DNA of 64,000 bases from Lysobacter capsici (GTDB lineage Bacteria; Pseudomonadota; Gammaproteobacteria; Xanthomonadales; Xanthomonadaceae), in the NCBI RefSeq assembly GCF_018732085.1, contig NZ_CP076103.1, forward strand, positions 5,394,001 to 5,458,000, written 5' to 3'. The notes beneath the pieces are model-generated. The model made no database searches. It saw only the letters and a program-made list of their open reading frames with translations, and had not been told where the DNA came from. Numbering within the stretch: the first letter of the stretch is position 1; each line of letters starts with the position of its first letter. Of this stretch, positions 18,688 through 28,051 are shown in pieces. The position numbers and the translations under genes were made by a program.

Positions 18688-19266
18688 ATGACCGCCGCTG
18701 TTCCGCCCGATATCACTCAGCTGCTGCAAAGTTGGCGCACGGGCGATTCCGACGCCGAAACGCAATTGCTCGAACAGATCTATCCGGTGCTGCGCCGCCT
18801 GGCCCAACAGCGCCTGAGCCGCAGCGGGCAGCTGACCCTGGTCGCCACCGAACTGGCGAACGATGCCTATTTCAAGTTGGTCGAGCAGCGCGACGCGGCG
18901 TTCCACAACCGCGTGCATTTCTTCGCGATCGCCGCGCACGTGATCCGCCGGCTGCTGGTCGACCACCTGCGCGAACGCTCCGCGCTCAAGCGCGGCGGCG
19001 ATGTCCTGCGCGTCACCCTGCAGGCCGGGCAGGACGTCGCCGCGGTCACGCCCGATCTGGCCGACGCGCTCGATCTCGATCGCCTGCTCGAACGCCTGGA
19101 ACGCATCAACGCGCGCGCCGCCAAGGGCGTGGAACTGCGGTTCTTCGGCGGCCTGACCATCGAAGAAACCGCCGAAGCCATCGGCGTGTCGCTGCCGACC
19201 GCCAAGCGCGACTGGCAATTCGCCCGCGCCTGGCTGCACGGCCAACTGTCCCCGCCGACTCCCTGA
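18688..19266 (+). CDS. ECF sigma factor, acidobacterial-type (TIGR02999-like)
   Basis: 192 aa from the ATG at 18688, which matches the family's short N-terminus before DITQLLQSWRTGD; a start at 18631 would add 19 residues. Region 2 is seen at ELANDAYFKLVEQRDAAFHN and region 4 at LRFFGGLTIEETAEAIGVSL. Proteins of this group usually sit next to a PknB-type kinase with TPR repeats, and exactly such a gene follows 16 bp downstream. The kinase probably governs the sigma factor in place of a classical anti-sigma factor. Target promoters are unknown. Confidence 0.9.
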   Translation: MTAAVPPDITQLLQSWRTGDSDAETQLLEQIYPVLRRLAQQRLSRSGQLTLVATELANDAYFKLVEQRDAAFHNRVHFFAIAAHVIRRLLVDHLRERSALKRGGDVLRVTLQAGQDVAAVTPDLADALDLDRLLERLERINARAAKGVELRFFGGLTIEETAEAIGVSLPTAKRDWQFARAWLHGQLSPPTP

Positions 19267-19282
19267 TCCCAGGCCGTTCGCC

Positions 19283-21979
19283 ATGCACACTTCCACTTCG
19301 ATCTGGTCGCAGGCCGCCGATGTGTTCGTGCGCGCGCTCGACCTCGATCCGGCGCAGCGCGAGGCTTTCATCGACGAACAATGCGCCGGCCAGACCGACC
19401 CGGCCGCGCTGCGCGAGGCGGTGCAACGCCTGATCGACGCGCACCAGAGCCTGGACGAAAGCTCCGGCGCGGATGCGCCCGATGCCTGGCAGGACGCCGC
19501 CTCCGCGGCCGCCGCGCAATGGATCGAGCACGACGCCGAGCGGCTCGAACCGGGCAGCCGCGCCGGGCCGTTCGTGATCGAACGCGAGCTCGGCGTCGGC
19601 GGCATGGGCCGGGTCTACCTGGCGCGGCGCGAGATCGACCAGGGCGAACAACGCGTGGCGCTCAAGGTCGCCGCGTTCCATCGCCTGGCGCCGCAGGTGC
19701 GCCAGCGCCTGCGCCGCGAGCGGCAACTGCTGGCGACGCTGGAGCATCCCAACATCGCGCGGCTGATCGATGCCGGCGAACTGCCGCCGGACCGGCCCTA
19801 CTTCGCCATGGAGTACGTCGACGGCGAACCGATCGTGCAGCATTGCGATCGTCTCGAACTGCCGCTGCGCGCGCGCATCGAACTGGTCGTGCAGGTGCTG
19901 TCGGCGGTGGAGTACGCGCATCAACGGCTGGTGCTGCATCGCGATATCAAGGCCGGCAACGTGCTGGTCGACCGCGACGGCCGGCCCAAGCTGCTCGACT
20001 TCGGCATCGCCAAGGCGCTGACCGGGGTCGATGCGCCGGTCAGCCTGGCCACCGCCGACGCGCAGGCGTTCTTCTCGCCGGCCAGCGCCGCGCCCGAGCA
20101 AGTGCTCGGCGCCGCCACCGATGTCGCCACCGACGTCTACGCGCTGGGCGCGTTGATGTACGAACTGTTCGCCGGCGAACTGCCGCTGACCCTGGAGGAC
20201 GCCAACCCGGCGCTGATGGCGCACGCGATCGTGCATACCGTGCCGGCCCTGCCCAGCCGCGCGGTGGCGCGGCTCGACAAGCAGTCGCCCGAACGCGCCG
20301 CGCCGATCGCGCGCCACCGCCGCTGCGCCAACGCGCGGGCGCTGGTGCGGCAGTTGCAGGGCGACCTGGATGCGATCGTGGCGCGCTGCCTGCGCAAGGA
20401 ACCCGAACAGCGCTACGCCAGCGTCGAGCGCCTCGCCGCCGACCTGCGCGCGGTGCTGGAATCGCGGCCGATCGCCGCGCGCCGCACCGAGTCGCTGTAC
20501 CGGCTGGGCAAGTTCGCGCGCCGTCACGCCGCCGCGATCGCCCTGGCCGCGATCGCCTGCGCGCTCACCATCGGCTTCGTCACCAGCACCGTGCTGCAGT
20601 CGCGGCAACTCGCGATCGCCCGCGATCGCGCCGAAGCGCGGCGCGCCCAGGCCGAGGACGTCACTCAATTCATGATCGACCTGTTCCGCGCCTCCGACCC
20701 GGCCCAGGCACGCGGCCGCGATCCGGGCGCGCGCGAGTTGCTGGCGCGCGGCTCGCAGCGGCTGCAGGCGATCAACGATCCGGAAACTCATGCCGCACTG
20801 GCCGCGACGATCGCCGACATCGACCTGTCGCTGGGCGACTACGACGGCGCCGAGCGCCATTCGGCCGAAGCGCTGCGGTTGTTGCAGGGCCTGCCGCAGG
20901 CGGACCCGACCGGCTTGCGCACGGTCTATCGCCTGCGCGCGCGCGTGGCCCTGGCCCGCGCCGACTACCCGCGCGCGCGCGGCTATCTCGAGCAGGCCCT
21001 GCGCGCCCTGCCCGCCGGCGCCGGCGGCGACACCGCCGCGATCGCCGACGAGCGCCTGTTGCTGCGGCGCCTGCAGGCCGAACTGGAACAGGCGCAAGGG
21101 CATCTGGATATCGCCCTGCGGCTGTGGGAATCGGTGGACGGCGAACATCAGCGCCGTTACGGCAACCGCGACCTGCGCAGCATCGAAACCCGTCATGGCT
21201 GGGTGAGCGCCTTGCGCGCATCGGGCCAGCAACCGCGCGCGGCGCTGCTGCTGGCGCAGTTGCCGGCGCTGGATGCGGGCGAACACCCCGACACGCCGGC
21301 GGCGGCCGAATCGCTTTACAACCAGGCGCGGCAAAAACGCGAGCAAGACGACTACCCGGCCGCCGAACGTCTCGCCCAGGAAGCGCTGCGGGTCAATCTG
21401 AAGCTGTACGGCGAACGCCACAGCCACACCGCCGCCGCGCTCAACCTGCTCGGCACGATTGCGCAGGCGCGCGGCGACTACCGCACGACCGCGGCGTATT
21501 TCGAGCGCTCGCTGCAGATCAAGCGCGAACTCAAGGGCGACCAGCATCCCCACGTGGCCGCGGCCGAGTACAACCTCGGCCTGCTGCAGCACATGTACCT
21601 GCGCGATCCGGCCGGCGGCGAAAAGCATCTGCACAAGGCGGTGGACATCGCCACCGTCGCCACGCCGGAACACATGAATCTGGCGATGTACCGGCTGGCC
21701 TGGGCGATGGCCCTGCACGATCTGGGTCGCGACGCGCAGGCGCGCGAAGCACTGGTCCCGGCGATGGAACGCTTCAAGCTGATGCCCGGGCATGCCGCGA
21801 ACCTGGCGCTCGCGGAAGCCGAAACGCTGTGCCTGGGCGATCTGCCGACGCCGGCGAACGCGCGGCGCGACATGGCCGATGCGCTGACCGTCGTACGCAC
21901 CGATTTCGCCGCCGACAATCCCAGAGTGCTGCGCCTGCAGGCCTGCCAGGCGCGCCTGGACGCGCTCGCCAAGCGCTGA
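19283..21979 (+). CDS. Ser/Thr protein kinase with TM helix and TPR repeats
   Basis: 898 aa. The kinase domain (about 95-375) has the glycine loop LGVGGMGRVYLA (103-115), catalytic lysine K128, the loop HRDIKAGN (219-226) and DFG (239-241), so it should be active. One membrane helix (about 415-435) separates it from a large C-terminal region of TPR repeats (about 470-890), placed outside the cytoplasm by the topology. A domain of about 60 residues before the kinase (DVFVRALDLDPAQREAFIDE) is usual in this subfamily. It is co-transcribed with the ECF sigma factor and ends at a hairpin (22003-22028). Confidence 0.92.
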   Translation: MHTSTSIWSQAADVFVRALDLDPAQREAFIDEQCAGQTDPAALREAVQRLIDAHQSLDESSGADAPDAWQDAASAAAAQWIEHDAERLEPGSRAGPFVIERELGVGGMGRVYLARREIDQGEQRVALKVAAFHRLAPQVRQRLRRERQLLATLEHPNIARLIDAGELPPDRPYFAMEYVDGEPIVQHCDRLELPLRARIELVVQVLSAVEYAHQRLVLHRDIKAGNVLVDRDGRPKLLDFGIAKALTGVDAPVSLATADAQAFFSPASAAPEQVLGAATDVATDVYALGALMYELFAGELPLTLEDANPALMAHAIVHTVPALPSRAVARLDKQSPERAAPIARHRRCANARALVRQLQGDLDAIVARCLRKEPEQRYASVERLAADLRAVLESRPIAARRTESLYRLGKFARRHAAAIALAAIACALTIGFVTSTVLQSRQLAIARDRAEARRAQAEDVTQFMIDLFRASDPAQARGRDPGARELLARGSQRLQAINDPETHAALAATIADIDLSLGDYDGAERHSAEALRLLQGLPQADPTGLRTVYRLRARVALARADYPRARGYLEQALRALPAGAGGDTAAIADERLLLRRLQAELEQAQGHLDIALRLWESVDGEHQRRYGNRDLRSIETRHGWVSALRASGQQPRAALLLAQLPALDAGEHPDTPAAAESLYNQARQKREQDDYPAAERLAQEALRVNLKLYGERHSHTAAALNLLGTIAQARGDYRTTAAYFERSLQIKRELKGDQHPHVAAAEYNLGLLQHMYLRDPAGGEKHLHKAVDIATVATPEHMNLAMYRLAWAMALHDLGRDAQAREALVPAMERFKLMPGHAANLALAEAETLCLGDLPTPANARRDMADALTVVRTDFAADNPRVLRLQACQARLDALAKR

Positions 21980-22002
21980 GCGCACGCGGTTCGCGCGATC
22001 GA

Positions 22003-22028
22003 TCTGGACCGATCGACACCGGTCCAGA
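22003..22028. terminator. Hairpin between convergent genes
   Basis: TCTGGACCG and CGGTCCAGA form a 9-bp stem with an 8-nt loop, placed 23 bp after the kinase stop and 24 bp from the stop of the convergent gene at 22053. It could end transcription from both sides. Confidence 0.55.
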
Positions 22029-22052
22029 CCGATCGCATCGGCGTACATGCGC

Positions 22053-22889
22053 TCAGTACTGCGACTCGGGCGTAGTCGGATCCGTAGGCGCGACCGGTTC
22101 GTCCGGCAGTCCCATCCCGACCGCCGGCAGCGGTTTCGACCAATGGTCACGAAACTCCCGCGGCCACCCGATGCTGATCTGGGTGCCGTTCTGCGTCGGC
22201 ACACCGAGCAGCACCGCGTTGCGCAACCGCACCGGTTTCCAGCTCGTCGAGGGCAACGGGAACCGCAGTTCCTGCCACTGCTCGTGCGTCCACACGCTGA
22301 CGACGACCGCGGTCGGCGTCCATTTCAGATACAGCGGCTTTCCTATCGGATCGGCATCCAGGACGACGCTTCTGTGATCGAGCCAGACCGGCTCGGCCGG
22401 CGACGCGGTGGCATACGACCAGTCCAGCAAGGGCGCCTGCAGCCAGTCGGCCATCAGCGCCAATTCGCCCTCCTTGCGCCGCACCGAGATCACCAGCATG
22501 CGTTCGGTCCCGGACTGGTTGATCGGCCGGAACGACCACTCGATCACCCGCGCCTCGGAGGCCCTGGTGAGGTCCGGGCCCAGCTTCAATTTGCCCAGGT
22601 GCCAGGCGATTTCCACTTCGTTGAGGCTATTGCGCAGGCTGCCCAGCAACGCTTCGTTGAAGCCGGTTTCGCGAATGCGCCCGCGGTTTTCGATCGGCCG
22701 CGCATTGGCCGTGCTGAGGTCGTAGACCAGATTGACTTCGCACGAACCGGTGCCCGGGCCGCTACCCGATTCGGTGTCGTCCGGCGGCCTGGGGCCGCCG
22801 CCGCGGTCGTCGCAGAATTCTTCGCCCGCCCAGGCGGGTCCGGCCGCCAGCGATACGGCAAGGGCGAGCAGTCCTAGCATCTTCTTCAT
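22053..22889 (-). CDS. Secreted hypothetical protein, paralogue 1
   Basis: 278 aa from the ATG at 22889 with AGGAG-like GGGAG-poor spacing identical to its neighbour (AGGCTCCC before ATG). A signal peptide (1-21, ending GPAWA) is followed by GEEFCDDRGG, a Gly/Ser/Pro linker and a cysteine in GSCEVN that may bond to the first. The rest is a beta-rich domain with SEARVIEWSFRP, ALMADW, WSYAT, WLDH and SWKPVRLRN. I do not recognise the family. A clear paralogue (23032-23883) lies upstream on the same strand, 142 bp away, with the same block order. Confidence 0.75.
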   Translation of the reverse strand: MKKMLGLLALAVSLAAGPAWAGEEFCDDRGGGPRPPDDTESGSGPGTGSCEVNLVYDLSTANARPIENRGRIRETGFNEALLGSLRNSLNEVEIAWHLGKLKLGPDLTRASEARVIEWSFRPINQSGTERMLVISVRRKEGELALMADWLQAPLLDWSYATASPAEPVWLDHRSVVLDADPIGKPLYLKWTPTAVVVSVWTHEQWQELRFPLPSTSWKPVRLRNAVLLGVPTQNGTQISIGWPREFRDHWSKPLPAVGMGLPDEPVAPTDPTTPESQY

Positions 22890-23031
22890 GGGAGCCTGTT
22901 TGTCATGTTGAATAACGTGAGAAAGAACGACGCTCCGCGACGGCGATCCTTGCGACGCCGCGATGCGCATCGTGCAAGCGCTCGCTGCGTCCGGCGAACC
23001 GCGCGGCCGGGCGACCGCCGCGCGGTTGCGA

Positions 23032-23883
23032 TCACGATTGCGAAGATTCCGGCACCGGCGGCAGGCCGGGATCCTGCGGTGGGGTCAGCGGCTGCGGGAT
23101 GTCGGGCGGCGCGGTCCAGTGGAGGCGGAACTGCACTGGCCAGTCGAACTTCACTTTGGTTCCATCCTGCAGCGCCGTGCCGTGCAGGATGGTGTTGCGC
23201 AAGCGCATCGGCTTCCAGTTCGCCGCCGGAAGCGCGAAACGCAGTTCCTGCCCCTTGCCGTCACCCGACCTGCTGACGATCACCGCGCCTGGGGTCCAGG
23301 TCAGGTGCAGATTCGAGAAGCTCTCCTGAGCGCTGGTGCCCAGGACGATGCTGCCGTGATCGAGCCAGATCGGCTCGAGCCCGGACACGGTGGCATACGA
23401 CCAGCCCACTCTCGGCGGCGCCACCCAGTCGGCCATCAGCGCGACCTGCCCGTGCTCGCGCCGCAGCGACAACACGAGGGTGCGCTCGACTGTGTTCTTG
23501 TCGGTCGGCCGGAACGACCATTCGATCAGACGCGCCTCCGAAGCGGTGGCGGAATCCGCGCCCAGATACGCCATCAGGATGGACCAGTCGATCCGCACTT
23601 TGCCCGGCGCGGTGGTCAAGCGCTGCAACAAGGTGTCGCTGAAGCCGATATCGCGCACCCGCTCGACGCCCGCTTGCGGGCTCGCGTTCGGAAGCGGATT
23701 GATCGCCGCGTTTACGTACGCGACATTGACCTCGCACGAGCCGCCGCCCGGATCGGTGCCCGCGGCCTCGCCCCCCGGCGGGTCCGGGTCGCCGCCGCGG
23801 TCGTCGCAAAATTCGTCGCCCGCCCAGGCGGGTCCGACCGCCAGCGACACGGCAATGGCGAGCAGTCCTAGCATCTTGTTCAT
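23032..23883 (-). CDS. Secreted hypothetical protein, paralogue 2
   Basis: 283 aa. It shares the signal peptide (MNKMLGLLAIAVSLAVGPAW), the FCDDRGG and GGSCEVN cysteine motifs, and the blocks SEARLIEWSFRP, ALMADW, WSYAT, WLDHGS and NWKPMRLRN with the gene at 22053. The 30 bp before both start codons are almost the same (ATTCAACATGACAA, then AGGCTCCC), so the duplication included the ribosome site. The linker regions differ most. The function is unknown, probably periplasmic or secreted. Confidence 0.75.
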   Translation of the reverse strand: MNKMLGLLAIAVSLAVGPAWAGDEFCDDRGGDPDPPGGEAAGTDPGGGSCEVNVAYVNAAINPLPNASPQAGVERVRDIGFSDTLLQRLTTAPGKVRIDWSILMAYLGADSATASEARLIEWSFRPTDKNTVERTLVLSLRREHGQVALMADWVAPPRVGWSYATVSGLEPIWLDHGSIVLGTSAQESFSNLHLTWTPGAVIVSRSGDGKGQELRFALPAANWKPMRLRNTILHGTALQDGTKVKFDWPVQFRLHWTAPPDIPQPLTPPQDPGLPPVPESSQS

Positions 23884-24613
23884 GGGAGCCTACTTGTCAT
23901 GTTGAATGAATAGTTGAGAGAGCCACGCACCGCGACGGCGATCCTTCGACCTCGCGGTACGCAACCGGAAACCACTCCGCCCGCTCGGCTCGGGCTTGAA
24001 CGCACTTGCCGCCTTGCACCTCATCCGCCGCGACCGCCGACCGGAGCACGCTTCGATCGGGCCGAGGCGCGTCCCCGCCGTTGCCTTTCAGGAGCAACGA
24101 CGCGGCAGCGGACCCGACCGGCCCGCTCGCCGGCGTGGTCGCCAACCGGGTCGACCCGGATGGCTCGACGACGACGAGCGTCCTGTGACGATAAACACGT
24201 AATCAGCGTGAGGAACGGCTCATCCCGAATCCAGACCGCGCCCTTCCCCGCAGCTAACGCGCGCGACCGCGCCTCCCCCTACGCGATCGCGGCCGCGGCG
24301 CGGAGCCGATCGGACGCCATCGCCCGAGCCACCGACACCGGCACCGGCAACGGCAACGGCAACGGCAACGGCACCGACATCGTCCGCCCGCTCGATCTCG
24401 AAACCGCTCGCGCTCGGCCGACGACGCTTCCCGCGGCGCCATCCTCCCTAGCGCGCACTGGGCGTCGCGCTCACCGATCCAGCCCGACCGCCGCGCACGC
24501 GCACCCCGCAAACCCATGCCGCGCAAGGCCTTCATAATTCTTCACCCAGGTTTCAGGCACTTCATCCGGCGCTCGTCCGCAATCGCGTTTCCTCATCGCT
24601 CGGAACCCCGATC
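23884..24613. other. 730-bp gap without a convincing gene
   Basis: This lies between the start of paralogue 2 (minus strand) and the serine hydrolase (plus strand), so it should hold two promoters. It contains the hexamer array described separately at 24346-24369. Short frames on both strands, including an Arg/Cys-repeat frame produced by the hexamers, are not credible genes. Confidence 0.5.
24346..24369. repeat. Hexamer tandem repeat (GGCAAC)4
   Basis: Four perfect copies of GGCAAC are flanked by degenerate copies (GGCACC, GACACC) over about 24328-24380. Such arrays can change length by slippage. It is intergenic, about 245 bp before the serine hydrolase start, so any effect would be on promoter spacing rather than on a reading frame. 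Confidence 0.8.
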
Positions 24614-25738
24614 ATGCGTCCACGCTTCAGCTGCCTGACCCTCCCGCTGCTCGCCCTGCTCGCCGCCGCACCCGCCTTCGCCGGCGCCTACCAACCGCCG
24701 CAAGCGCGCGACGACGGCTGGGCGGTCGCCGACGCCGCCCGCCAGGGCTGGCAGGTCGAACGCTTCGGCGAACTCGAAGCGGCGATCGCCAAGGGCACCT
24801 TCCCCGACGTCACCAGCATCGTCGTCGCCAAGGACGGCAAGCTGGTCTACGAGGCCTACTTCAACAAGGGCGGCCCCGAGGTCCTCAACGACGTGCGCTC
24901 GGCGACCAAGAGCGTCACCGCGCTGCTGGTCGGCGCGGCCATCGACCGCGGCCTGATCCCCAGCACCCAGGCCGGCGTGTACGGCTACTTCGCCGACAAG
25001 CGTCCGTGGTCCAACCCCGACCCGCGCAAGGCCAAGTTCACCCTCGAAGACCTGCTGACCATGAGTTCGCTGTGGGACTGCGACGACGACAACCCGTTTT
25101 CCGACGGCAACGAAGAGCGCATGTACGTGCGCGAGGACTGGACCGGCTTCGTCCTGGGCCTGCCGATCAAGGGCTTCGCGCCGTGGATGACGCGTCCGGA
25201 AAACAGCCCGCACGGACGTTCGTTCTCGTACTGCACCGCCGGCAGCTTCCTGCTCGGCGCGGTGGTCGAACGCGCGAGCGGGCAGCCGCTGGAAAAATTC
25301 GCCGCGCAAACCCTGGAACAGCCGCTGGGCATCACCCGTTCGCAGTGGAACCGCGCGCCCGAAGGCGTCGGCATGGGCGGCGGCGGCACGCGCTATCGCA
25401 GCCGCGACCTGGCCAAGCTCGGGCAGATGGTCGCCGACGGCGGACGCTGGCAGGGCAAGACGGTGATATCGAAAGCCTGGATCGACGCCGCGCTGAGCGT
25501 GCATGCGCAGGCGCGCGACGACGCCGACTACGGCTATCAGTTCTGGCGCTTCCGCTTCCCGTTGCAGGGCCAGCAGGTCGGGGTCTGGGCGATGTCGGGC
25601 AACGGCGGCAACTACGTGTTCATCCTGCCCGAGCAACGGCTGGTCGCGGTGCTGACGCGGACCGCGTTCAATCAGCGCAACGCCCATCCGCAATCGCAGC
25701 AGTTGTTCGCCGACTACCTGCTCAAGGCGATGCCGTAA
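24614..25738 (+). CDS. Secreted serine hydrolase (class C beta-lactamase-like)
   Basis: 374 aa with a signal peptide (1-23, ending AFA). The penicillin-binding fold motifs are the SxxK at S96-A-T-K99 (RSATKSVTALLVG) and a Tyr motif at Y206-C-T (SFSYCTAGSFLLG). The third motif region reads MSGNGGNYVFI in place of KTG. Length and motifs fit the broad esterase/DD-peptidase/6-aminohexanoate-dimer hydrolase group rather than a true AmpC. It acts in the periplasm or outside. Its last 17 bp overlap the end of the convergent regulator gene. Confidence 0.85.
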   Translation: MRPRFSCLTLPLLALLAAAPAFAGAYQPPQARDDGWAVADAARQGWQVERFGELEAAIAKGTFPDVTSIVVAKDGKLVYEAYFNKGGPEVLNDVRSATKSVTALLVGAAIDRGLIPSTQAGVYGYFADKRPWSNPDPRKAKFTLEDLLTMSSLWDCDDDNPFSDGNEERMYVREDWTGFVLGLPIKGFAPWMTRPENSPHGRSFSYCTAGSFLLGAVVERASGQPLEKFAAQTLEQPLGITRSQWNRAPEGVGMGGGGTRYRSRDLAKLGQMVADGGRWQGKTVISKAWIDAALSVHAQARDDADYGYQFWRFRFPLQGQQVGVWAMSGNGGNYVFILPEQRLVAVLTRTAFNQRNAHPQSQQLFADYLLKAMP

Positions 25739-27365
25739 GCCGCGCCAGCAACTCGCGCGGCACTTGCCGGCGCTGATCGGCCACGTGCTGGTGGATGAGG
25801 TCGAGCGAACGGGCGAATTCGGGATGACCGGCCAGGGATCGGAACAACGGCGAGGCGCTCAGGTAATCGGCGTCGCGATAGCCTTCGTCGACCGCGCGCT
25901 GCACGTCGAGCAGCGCGGCGGCGGAGTCGCCGCTGCCGGCGTGCAGCAGGGCCACTTCCAGCCAGTCGGAGGGATAGCCCGCGCCTTGCTGCAGGTACCG
26001 GCTCGACTCGTCGGCGCGATCGCGCAGCACCTGCGGCGGCGCTGGCGAACCGTACAGATCGACCAGGGTCCGCGGCAGGCTCGCCTGCGGCCGCAACGCG
26101 GCGGCGCGCGCGAAGGCCGCGGCCGCGTCCGTGCGATTGCCGCGCGCCAACGCCAACTCGCCGGCCAGCAGATGCAGGTCGGCGTGTTCGGTGCCGCGCT
26201 CCAGCGCTTGATCCAGCGCGCGCCGCGCCTCGCTCAGGCGGCCGTGGCGAAACAGGAACCGCGGCCAGGCGATATTGGAAAACACGTTGTCCGGGTACAG
26301 CCGGAAGCTCTCGCGATAACGCGCCTCGGCCGCCTGCGGATAGCCGAGCAGGTCCAGGTTGCTGGCGATCTGCAATTGCAGAAAACGCACCCGCGCCGGA
26401 TCGCCGCGCAGCGAGGTGTTGGCGATCAGCGCATCGGCCAGCCGGCCCTTGCGGTCGTACAGATACGCGGCCGAGGCGCGCGTGCCATCGGCGGTCGGGT
26501 CCAGGCGCACGGCATGCTCGTAGCCGGCCAGGGCCTCGTTGAGGCGTCCGCGGCAATCGTGCGAATACCCCAGCGCGGCGTAGCCGGCGGCATCGTCCGG
26601 GTCGGCGTCGATCGCGGCCTGGGCCAGGGCCTGCGCACGCACCGCCCAATCGGGCGCGAAATTGAACAGGCACACGCGCGCACTATAGGCGCGGCTCAGT
26701 CCGACCCGGGCGGCGCGGTCGCGGGGCGTTTCCTTCAAGGCCTGCTGATACAGCGCGATCGCGCGTTCGTTGTTGTCGCGCTGGCCGAGGCTGGCGTAGT
26801 ACTCGGCGCGCTGGGTCAGGCTCTGCGGCGCGGCGGCGACAGGTGCGGCCGTGGGCGCCGTGCTGGAACGGCCGCGCCATACGACGATGCCGAGACCCGC
26901 GATCGCCAACAGCGCGACCGCCGCGATCCACGGTGCGAGCCGCCGCGACGGCGACGGCGACGGCGACGATTCCGCAAGCGTGCTCACAGGCAGCGGCGCG
27001 GGCATCGCTTCGTCCGCATCGCGCAGCCGCTCGGGCCGCACGCACAACTGATAACCGCGTCCGCGCACCGAACGCAGATAGCGCGGATCGCGGCCATCGT
27101 CGCCCATCGCCTGGCGCAGCAGCTTGACCCGCTGGGTCACGGTTTCCTCGTTGACCACCGCCGGCGCCCAGACTTGTTCGATCAGTTCGTCGAACCCCAC
27201 CACGCGATCGCCCTGCGCGATCAGATACGCCAGCAACTGGAAACTCAGCCCCGAGACCTTGAGCGCCACGCCGTCGCGCTCCACCCGCTGACCGATCGTG
27301 TCGACGATCAGGTCGGCCAGGACGTAGCGGCCGGCGACGGGCGTGGAAGGAGCGGCATCGGCCAT
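25722..27365 (-). CDS. CadC-like membrane regulator with TPR domain
   Basis: 547 aa. An OmpR/PhoB-type winged helix (about 14-108, ending YLRSVRGRGYQLCV) is followed by a Ser/Pro linker, one membrane helix (about 145-164) and a periplasmic TPR-rich region (about 185-540). The design matches ToxR/CadC one-component regulators that read a periplasmic signal and bind DNA from the membrane. The divergent DUF6289-like gene at 27681 and the overlapping serine hydrolase are possible targets by position only. Confidence 0.88.
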   Translation of the reverse strand: MADAAPSTPVAGRYVLADLIVDTIGQRVERDGVALKVSGLSFQLLAYLIAQGDRVVGFDELIEQVWAPAVVNEETVTQRVKLLRQAMGDDGRDPRYLRSVRGRGYQLCVRPERLRDADEAMPAPLPVSTLAESSPSPSPSRRLAPWIAAVALLAIAGLGIVVWRGRSSTAPTAAPVAAAPQSLTQRAEYYASLGQRDNNERAIALYQQALKETPRDRAARVGLSRAYSARVCLFNFAPDWAVRAQALAQAAIDADPDDAAGYAALGYSHDCRGRLNEALAGYEHAVRLDPTADGTRASAAYLYDRKGRLADALIANTSLRGDPARVRFLQLQIASNLDLLGYPQAAEARYRESFRLYPDNVFSNIAWPRFLFRHGRLSEARRALDQALERGTEHADLHLLAGELALARGNRTDAAAAFARAAALRPQASLPRTLVDLYGSPAPPQVLRDRADESSRYLQQGAGYPSDWLEVALLHAGSGDSAAALLDVQRAVDEGYRDADYLSASPLFRSLAGHPEFARSLDLIHQHVADQRRQVPRELLARLTASP

Positions 27366-27680
27366 GCGGGTCGTCGCTGCGTAGGGAACCGGAGTTTAAC
27401 AGTCCGCCTCGCTCGGCCAGGTCGGCCGATCGCGTCCACACACGACGCCGTGTCGGGTTTCGTCCGCGCGGTACGAACTGGGTCGTGTGCGTCGACGCGG
27501 TGATCGCGTAACGCACAGGCGTGTCGGACCGCGGCCGGTCGCTCGCCCGGGCATCAGCAGCGAAGGCAGAGCCGGCGCAGTCAGCGTCGGCGAAGGCCGG
27601 ACCCGGGCCGGTCACCGGGCCGCACCCCAGGACGTTCACCGGCGCACATCCGTTCGCCGCCACTTCATGGAGACAACACT
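27366..27680. promoter_or_regulatory. Divergent promoter region
   Basis: This 315-bp gap separates the CadC-like regulator (minus) from the small secreted protein (plus). No gene is seen. The plus-strand gene has GGAG about 9 nt before its start. I see no clear operator. Confidence 0.4.
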
Positions 27681-27944
27681 ATGAAAAAACCCTACAGAAC
27701 CTTGGTTCTTGCGATCGCGGCGACGGCGTTGTCGGCGGGTATCGCGTTCAACCTCTCGGCTCAACCGGGCGCCTATGTCGAGATACGAACCTACCGCGAC
27801 ACCGGCGGCACGGTGCAAGGCGTGCGCTACATCAGCCACGGCTGCGCCGACCCGCAACCGGCGGGCTGGGGCCGGGCCATCGGCCTGTACACCTCGCAGC
27901 AGAGCATGTGTTTCGCCCTGCCGCCTCCGGGCGGCGGGCTGTGA
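27681..27944 (+). CDS. Small secreted DUF6289-like protein
   Basis: 87 aa. A signal peptide (about 1-28; MKKPYRTLVLAIAATALSAG) precedes a short mature part with two cysteines (SHGCADP and QSMCFA) and the pattern EIRTYRDTGGTVQGVRYI, which fits DUF6289, a family of small exported proteins common in Lysobacter and relatives. Function is unknown. It ends 24 bp before a strong terminator hairpin, so it is a single-gene transcript, possibly controlled by the divergent CadC-like regulator. Confidence 0.75.
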   Translation: MKKPYRTLVLAIAATALSAGIAFNLSAQPGAYVEIRTYRDTGGTVQGVRYISHGCADPQPAGWGRAIGLYTSQQSMCFALPPPGGGL

Positions 27945-27968
27945 TCCACGACTAAGGCCATGGCGTCG

Positions 27969-27995
27969 CGGGACGGGTCCCCAACACCCGTCCCG
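27969..27995 (+). terminator. Terminator hairpin
   Basis: CGGGACGGGT pairs with ACCCGTCCCG across a 7-nt loop, followed by TTGCGTT. It lies 24 bp after the DUF6289-like gene and 56 bp from the stop of the convergent membrane protein gene. Confidence 0.75.
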
Positions 27996-28051
27996 TTGCG
28001 TTGCGCCGATGCGGGCGGTGCGAAGACCGATCGCGCGACGCTCGCGATCGA

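Noticed and set aside
24254..24535. A 93-residue Arg/Cys-repeat frame
   Set aside because: The RCRCRC run is just the hexamer array read in one frame. No start site or homologous domain is visible.
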